Assembly: GCA_025929455.1 (NCBI GenBank)
Contig: JAICMB010000096.1
Coordinates: forward strand, 1-9,406
Reading direction: 5' to 3'
DNA from: Bryobacteraceae bacterium
GTDB lineage: Bacteria; Acidobacteriota; Terriglobia; Bryobacterales; Bryobacteraceae
DNA length: 9,406 bases
Below the pieces are notes generated by a model that made no database searches, was not told the DNA's origin, and saw only the letters and a program-made list of their open reading frames with translations. The position numbers and the translations under genes were made by a program. Below are positions 5,548 to 9,406 of the stretch, one piece after another; the stretch's first letter is position 1; each line of letters opens with the position of its first letter.

Positions 5548-6901
5548 CCTGCTGCTGTTCGCCGCCGCCCTCTTCGGCGCGCAGGTGGACGCGATTTACA
5601 CGGCGCGATACGTCGTCACGATGGACGCCTCCCGGCGGCTTATCGAGAACGGCGCGGTCGCGGTGCGTGGCGATTCCATCGTCGCCGTGGGCACGCTTTC
5701 CGATATCGAACGCGATTATCAGGCGAAGCAGCGCCTCGACCGGCCCGACGCCATTTTGATGCCCGGCCTCATCAACACGCACACGCACGCGGCCATGTCG
5801 CTGCTGCGAGGCATTGCAGACGACGTCGCGCTGCAGGAATGGCTCGAAAAGTACATCTTCCCCGCCGAAGCAAAAAACGTCTCGCCCGATTTCGTTCTGT
5901 GGGGGACGCGGCTGGCGTGTCTCGAAATGATGCTTTCGGGCACGACCACGTTTGTAGACATGTACTATTTCGAGGACCGTGCCGCCGCTGCAACGAAAGA
6001 AGCGGGCATGCGCGGCGTGCTGGGCGAGACGATCATCGGGTTTCCCGTTCCCGATGCGAAAACACCGGCGGCCTCGCTGCGCTTTACCGAACGGTTTATC
6101 CAGCAGTACCGCCGCGATCCGCTCATCACACCGGCCGTCGCGCCGCACGCGCTATACACGAACTCCGATGCGGACCTGCGCGCGTGCCGCCGTCTCGCGA
6201 ATAAATACGATGTCCCGCTGGTGATTCACCTCTCGGAGACGAAGCGCGAAAACGACGAGAATCGCGCCAAACGCGGCATGAGCCCTACGCGGACGCTCGA
6301 CGCGCTCGGCGTGTTGGACGGACGCACCGTCGCGGCGCACGGCGTCTGGCTCGATGACGCCGATATTCGCATTCTGAAAACCAAGGGCACGGGAGTGGCG
6401 CACTGCCCAAGCAGCAATATGAAACTCGCGAGCGGGATCGCACCGGTGCTGAAAATGCTCGCGGCCGGTTTGAACGTGGGTCTCGGCACCGATGGTCCGG
6501 CGGGGAGCAATAACGATTTCGACCTGATGGAGGAAATGAACCTCGCCTCCGATTTGCAGAAGGTCGCGAGCGGCGATCCGCGCGTCCTGCCTGCGTATCA
6601 AGCCATCGAAATGGCGACCATTGCGGGTGCGCGAGCCATCGGACTCGACAAACAAATCGGATCGCTCGAGCCCGGCAAGCGCGCCGACTTCATCACTCTG
6701 CGTCTCGACCGGCCGCACGCGGTTCCCATGTACAACGTCTATTCGCAGATCGTGTACGCGTTAAAAGGTTCCGACGTGCAAGATGTCGTCGTGAACGGCA
6801 AAATCATCGTGCGCGACGGCCGCTCACTCACGCTCGACGCGCCCGCCATTCTCGCGAAAGCGAAAGATTACCGCGCGCGCGTTGCGGCGTCGCTGCGCTG
6901 A
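5528..6901 (+). CDS. Amidohydrolase, MTA/SAH/adenosine-deaminase type, with predicted signal peptide
   Basis: A 457-residue metal-dependent hydrolase of the amidohydrolase (TrzA/MtaD/guanine deaminase-like) group. Metal ligands are evident: HTH at 85-87, H234 in VIHLSET, and D322 in GTDGPAGSNNDFDL. Further active-site positions are H207 (VAPHALY), E237 and H271 (AAHGVW). The pattern fits 5-methylthioadenosine/S-adenosylhomocysteine deaminases, which convert adenine nucleosides to inosine forms; the precise substrate is not certain. The N-terminus MLRLLSSLLLFAAALFGAQ is a good signal peptide: one basic residue, a hydrophobic core and a likely cut near A18 (FGA/Q). The typical amidohydrolase start (DAIYTARYVVTMD) follows at once. 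A GTG at 5585 (residue 20) could start a cytoplasmic form. The ATG at 5528 lies inside the cytidine deaminase gene (20-base overlap), so the gene belongs to the salvage operon. Export would separate this enzyme from the cytoplasmic phosphorylases. Confidence 0.88.
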   Translation: MLRLLSSLLLFAAALFGAQVDAIYTARYVVTMDASRRLIENGAVAVRGDSIVAVGTLSDIERDYQAKQRLDRPDAILMPGLINTHTHAAMSLLRGIADDVALQEWLEKYIFPAEAKNVSPDFVLWGTRLACLEMMLSGTTTFVDMYYFEDRAAAATKEAGMRGVLGETIIGFPVPDAKTPAASLRFTERFIQQYRRDPLITPAVAPHALYTNSDADLRACRRLANKYDVPLVIHLSETKRENDENRAKRGMSPTRTLDALGVLDGRTVAAHGVWLDDADIRILKTKGTGVAHCPSSNMKLASGIAPVLKMLAAGLNVGLGTDGPAGSNNDFDLMEEMNLASDLQKVASGDPRVLPAYQAIEMATIAGARAIGLDKQIGSLEPGKRADFITLRLDRPHAVPMYNVYSQIVYALKGSDVQDVVVNGKIIVRDGRSLTLDAPAILAKAKDYRARVAASLR

Positions 6902-6906
6902 GCGGC

Positions 6907-6915
6907 TACTATAGT
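6907..6915 (+). promoter_or_regulatory. Candidate -10 element just before the metalloprotease start
   Basis: The 18-base gap after the amidohydrolase contains TACTATAGT at 6907-6915, with TATAGT (6910-6915) matching five of six bases of the TATAAT consensus. It is only four bases before the ATG at 6920, which would place the transcription start at or very near that ATG and yield a leaderless message. No ribosome-binding site is seen in the gap. No well-spaced -35 box is visible: TTGCGG at 6882-6887 is 22 bases away, which is too far. The metalloprotease could equally be the tail of the operon. Confidence 0.35.
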
Positions 6916-6919
6916 CACG

Positions 6920-9313
6920 ATGCGCGCGGTGCTCTGGATTGCGGTGGCGTTCGCTACGGCGCTGAACGCGGCCGGCATCGCCGAAAAGACCGCCGGCATG
7001 ACGGCGCTGCCCGGCTACTTCCCGCTGTACTGGGACGCGCACGCGGGTAAGCTGTGGCTTGAGATCAATAAGCTCAACACCGAATTTCTGTACTTGAATT
7101 CGCTGCCCGCGGGCATGGGCTCGAACGACATCGGCCTCGATCGCGGACAGATCGGCGACTCGCACATCGTGCGTTTCGAGCGCTCCGGTCCGAAGGTGCT
7201 GCTGGTTCAGCCGAACTATCGCTATCGCGCGCTCACGGATAATCCCGTCGAGCGCGAGGCCGTAGAGGAGTCGTTCGCGCAATCGGTGCTGTGGGGCTTC
7301 GATGTGGCGGCGGAGGACGGCGGTCGCGTGCTGGTCGATGCAACGAATTTCTTTTTGCGCGACGTGCACGGCGTATCGCAGATTCTGGCGCGGCAAAAGC
7401 AAGGCACGTATCATCTCGATCTTTCACGCAGCGCTTTCTATCTGCCGCGCACGAAGAATTTCCCGAAGAACACGGAAGTTGAAGTCACGCTGACGCTCAC
7501 GGGCGAAAACCCCGGTCGCTTTGTCGAGGACGTCACGCCCTGGCCCGAAGCGATCACGGTGCGCGAGCATCATTCGTTTATCGAACTGCCCGGACCTGGG
7601 TACGAGCCGCGCCTGTTCGATCCGCGCGCCGGATTGCTTGGAATCGAGTTTGCGAACTACACCGCGCCGCTCGGCGAGCCTGTCGCGACGCGCTACATCG
7701 AACGCCACCGCCTAATCAAGCGCGACCCCAAAGCCGCGGTGAGCGAACCCGTGCGGCCGCTCGTGTATTACCTCGATGCCGCCGCACCGGAGCCCGTGCG
7801 CTCGGCGCTGCTCGACGGCGCGCGCTGGTGGACGCACGCGTTCGAGGCCGCGGGCTTTCGCAATGCCTTTCGGGTCGAGCTTCTTCCCGCGGATGCCGAC
7901 CCCATGGACATCCGCTACAACGTCATTCAATGGGTGCATCGCGCGACACGCGGCTGGTCCTACGGCGCGACAATTTCCGACCCGCGCACCGGCGAGATTA
8001 TAAAGGGTCAAGTGACGCTGGGATCGTTGCGCATGCGGCAGGACTATCTCATTGCCGAGGGTCTGCTCGCGCCATATCAAGAAGGGAAGCCCGCTGATCC
8101 GCGCATGCGCGAGATGGCGCTGGCGCGGCTGCGGCAGCTTGCGGCGCATGAAGTAGGGCACACGCTGGGGCTCGCGCATAATTTCGCGGCCAGCGTGCAC
8201 GGGCAGGGCACGTCCGTCATGGATTATCCGCCGCCATATGTCACGCTTGACGCCAACGGCGCGATCGATCTGTCGCACGCGTATGCGGTGGGCACGGGCG
8301 AGTGGGACGACACGGCCATCCGCTGGGGTTACGGCGATTCCACGCCCGCCGAGCGTGACGCCCTGCTCGCAAACGCGACTGCGCGCGGGCTGGTGTTTTT
8401 ATCCGACGAAGACGCGCGGCCCGCGGGAAGCGCCAGTCCCATCGCGCATCTATGGGACGCAGGATCCGATCCCGCGGCGGAACTAAATCGCGTTCTGACC
8501 GTGCGTGCGGCCGCGCTGCGCAACTTCGGCCCTGCGAATATCCGCTTTCACGCGCCCATGGCGACGCTCCAAGACGTGCTCGTGCCCGTCTACCTGATCC
8601 ACCGCTATCAGACGCAAGCCGCGGCCAAAGTGCTCGGCGGCGAATACTACACTTACGCCGTGCGCGGCGGTAGCGGACGTCCGACAGCACCGGTGCCGGC
8701 ACAGCAGCAGCGTGCCGCGCTCGATGCATTGCTGAAAACGATCGACCCCGCGACCCTCACGCTTCCGGCGAACATCGTCGCGCTGATTCCTCCGCCGCCC
8801 GTCGGGTACGCGCGCACCCGTGAGGATTTTCGTAACCGCACCGGTCCGACATTCGATCCCGTAGGCGCCGCCGACTCGGCTGCCAACATCACGCTCCCGC
8901 TTATCTTCAACCGCGAGCGCATGGCGCGCCTCGCGCAGCAGCATGCGGTTGACGGCAGCATGCCAGGCGCGTGGGACACCATCGATCGCGTGTTGAAAGC
9001 GACGTGGTACGCACCGGCGCTGAGCGGCGCGCAAGGCTCGGTGCAGCGGGCGATCGCGCCCGTTGCGTTGTACTACCTGATGCAGCTTGTGCGTGACACT
9101 GCAGCGCCGGCGGATGTTCGCGCGGTTGCCTGGAACAGACTGCACGAACTGCGGCGCACGCTCGCCAACGCCACCGGCAATCCGGAATGGGCCGCGCTAT
9201 GCGCGTACGCGGCGGGCCGCATCGAGCGCTTCGAACGCGAGCCGAAAGAAGTGACGCTGCCTGCGCCGCTCGAAGCGCCGCCGGGCCAGCCCATCGGTTC
9301 GAACGACTACTGA
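6920..9313 (+). CDS. Secreted zinc-dependent metalloprotease (DUF5117/DUF4953 family)
   Basis: A 797-residue exported protein. Residues 1-17 or so (MRAVLWIAVAFATALNA) form a signal peptide. After it comes the region seen in DUF5117/DUF5118 proteins (GMTALPGYFPLYWD at 26-39, KLWLEI, EFLYLNSLPAGMGSNDIGLDRGQ at 55-77). From about residue 330 follows the metzincin-like catalytic part (IRYNVIQWVHRATRGWSYGATISDPRTGEI, 331-360). The zinc site HEVGHTLGLAHNF is at 410-422, with ligands H410, H414 and H420 and catalytic E411, followed by the Met-turn SVMDYPPP around M434. The C-terminal third is mostly helical and unassigned. The domain order and length fit the family as I know it. The physiological substrate is unknown; a role in peptide scavenging outside the cell is a guess. 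It is intact, starts 18 bases after the amidohydrolase, and is followed two bases after its stop by the next gene. Confidence 0.9.
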   Translation: MRAVLWIAVAFATALNAAGIAEKTAGMTALPGYFPLYWDAHAGKLWLEINKLNTEFLYLNSLPAGMGSNDIGLDRGQIGDSHIVRFERSGPKVLLVQPNYRYRALTDNPVEREAVEESFAQSVLWGFDVAAEDGGRVLVDATNFFLRDVHGVSQILARQKQGTYHLDLSRSAFYLPRTKNFPKNTEVEVTLTLTGENPGRFVEDVTPWPEAITVREHHSFIELPGPGYEPRLFDPRAGLLGIEFANYTAPLGEPVATRYIERHRLIKRDPKAAVSEPVRPLVYYLDAAAPEPVRSALLDGARWWTHAFEAAGFRNAFRVELLPADADPMDIRYNVIQWVHRATRGWSYGATISDPRTGEIIKGQVTLGSLRMRQDYLIAEGLLAPYQEGKPADPRMREMALARLRQLAAHEVGHTLGLAHNFAASVHGQGTSVMDYPPPYVTLDANGAIDLSHAYAVGTGEWDDTAIRWGYGDSTPAERDALLANATARGLVFLSDEDARPAGSASPIAHLWDAGSDPAAELNRVLTVRAAALRNFGPANIRFHAPMATLQDVLVPVYLIHRYQTQAAAKVLGGEYYTYAVRGGSGRPTAPVPAQQQRAALDALLKTIDPATLTLPANIVALIPPPPVGYARTREDFRNRTGPTFDPVGAADSAANITLPLIFNRERMARLAQQHAVDGSMPGAWDTIDRVLKATWYAPALSGAQGSVQRAIAPVALYYLMQLVRDTAAPADVRAVAWNRLHELRRTLANATGNPEWAALCAYAAGRIERFEREPKEVTLPAPLEAPPGQPIGSNDY

Positions 9314-9315
9314 CG

Positions 9316-9406
9316 ATGCCGCATATCGAAACCATCGCCGTGCACGCCGGACGCCACGTCGATCCCGCGACGGGGGCCGTCACACAGCCGATCCACCTGT
9401 CGACGA
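9316..9406 (+). CDS. PLP-dependent Cys/Met-metabolism enzyme, N-terminal fragment (runs off the window)
   Basis: Thirty codons are visible: MPHIETIAVHAGRHVDPATG followed by AVTQPIHLST. The pattern ET-x-A-VHAGR...DPATGAV-x-QPI-x-LST is the N-terminus of the cystathionine gamma-synthase/cystathionine lyase/O-acylhomoserine sulfhydrylase/methionine gamma-lyase family (trans-sulfuration enzymes, cytoplasmic, pyridoxal-phosphate dependent). The PLP lysine and the residues that separate these activities lie beyond the window, so no specific reaction or symbol is given. The ATG lies two bases after the metalloprotease stop, suggesting a shared transcript. Confidence 0.82.
   Translation, partial: MPHIETIAVHAGRHVDPATGAVTQPIHLST

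Noticed and set aside
1..9406. CRISPR arrays, tRNA/rRNA genes, insertion sequences or phage modules
   Set aside because: No spaced direct repeats, cloverleaf-like segments, transposase motifs or phage-type proteins were found on reading. Nearly all of the sequence is filled by metabolic genes.

Overview
The window is GC-rich, densely packed bacterial DNA with every supportable gene on the + strand. Protein character points to Acidobacteriota, probably the Bryobacterales/Solibacter side: a secreted DUF5117-type metalloprotease, an amidohydrolase with a signal peptide ending in an F-G-A-Q type cleavage region, and a long flavin-reductase protein. This placement comes from recalled family resemblance, not from a search.

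Layout. Positions 2-328 hold the C-terminal end of a class I methyltransferase. It overlaps by 14 bases a flavin-reductase-domain protein (315-1283) that has a long N-terminal extension. A 77-base, comparatively AT-rich gap (1284-1360) carries a promoter-like region and a perfect 12-base palindrome. A nucleoside-salvage cluster follows: thymidine phosphorylase (1361-2665), a small VOC/glyoxalase-fold protein (2674-3081), a 69-base gap with a perfect hairpin, a concentrative nucleoside transporter (3151-4353), purine nucleoside phosphorylase (4350-5168, probable TTG start), cytidine deaminase (5161-5547) and an amidohydrolase/deaminase with a predicted signal peptide (5528-6901). The last four overlap by 4, 8 and 20 bases, which implies co-transcription and translational coupling. 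Next come a secreted zinc metalloprotease (6920-9313) and, two bases after its stop, the first 30 codons of a PLP-dependent Cys/Met-metabolism enzyme (9316 to the window end).

How the genes fit together. CNT transporters bring nucleosides into the cytoplasm. Cytidine deaminase converts (deoxy)cytidine to (deoxy)uridine. The pyrimidine and purine phosphorylases then split nucleosides into bases and (deoxy)ribose-1-phosphate. This is a complete uptake, deamination and phosphorolysis route. The amidohydrolase resembles methylthioadenosine/S-adenosylhomocysteine/adenosine deaminases but appears to be exported, so it may deaminate purine nucleosides outside the cytoplasm before the transporter takes them in; this is a hypothesis.

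I see no tRNA, rRNA, CRISPR array, insertion sequence or phage gene, and no gap over 300 bases. I do not see a clearly new defence or mobile system here. The most interesting points are the exported deaminase in the salvage operon, the extended flavin-reductase protein and the two intergenic palindromes.
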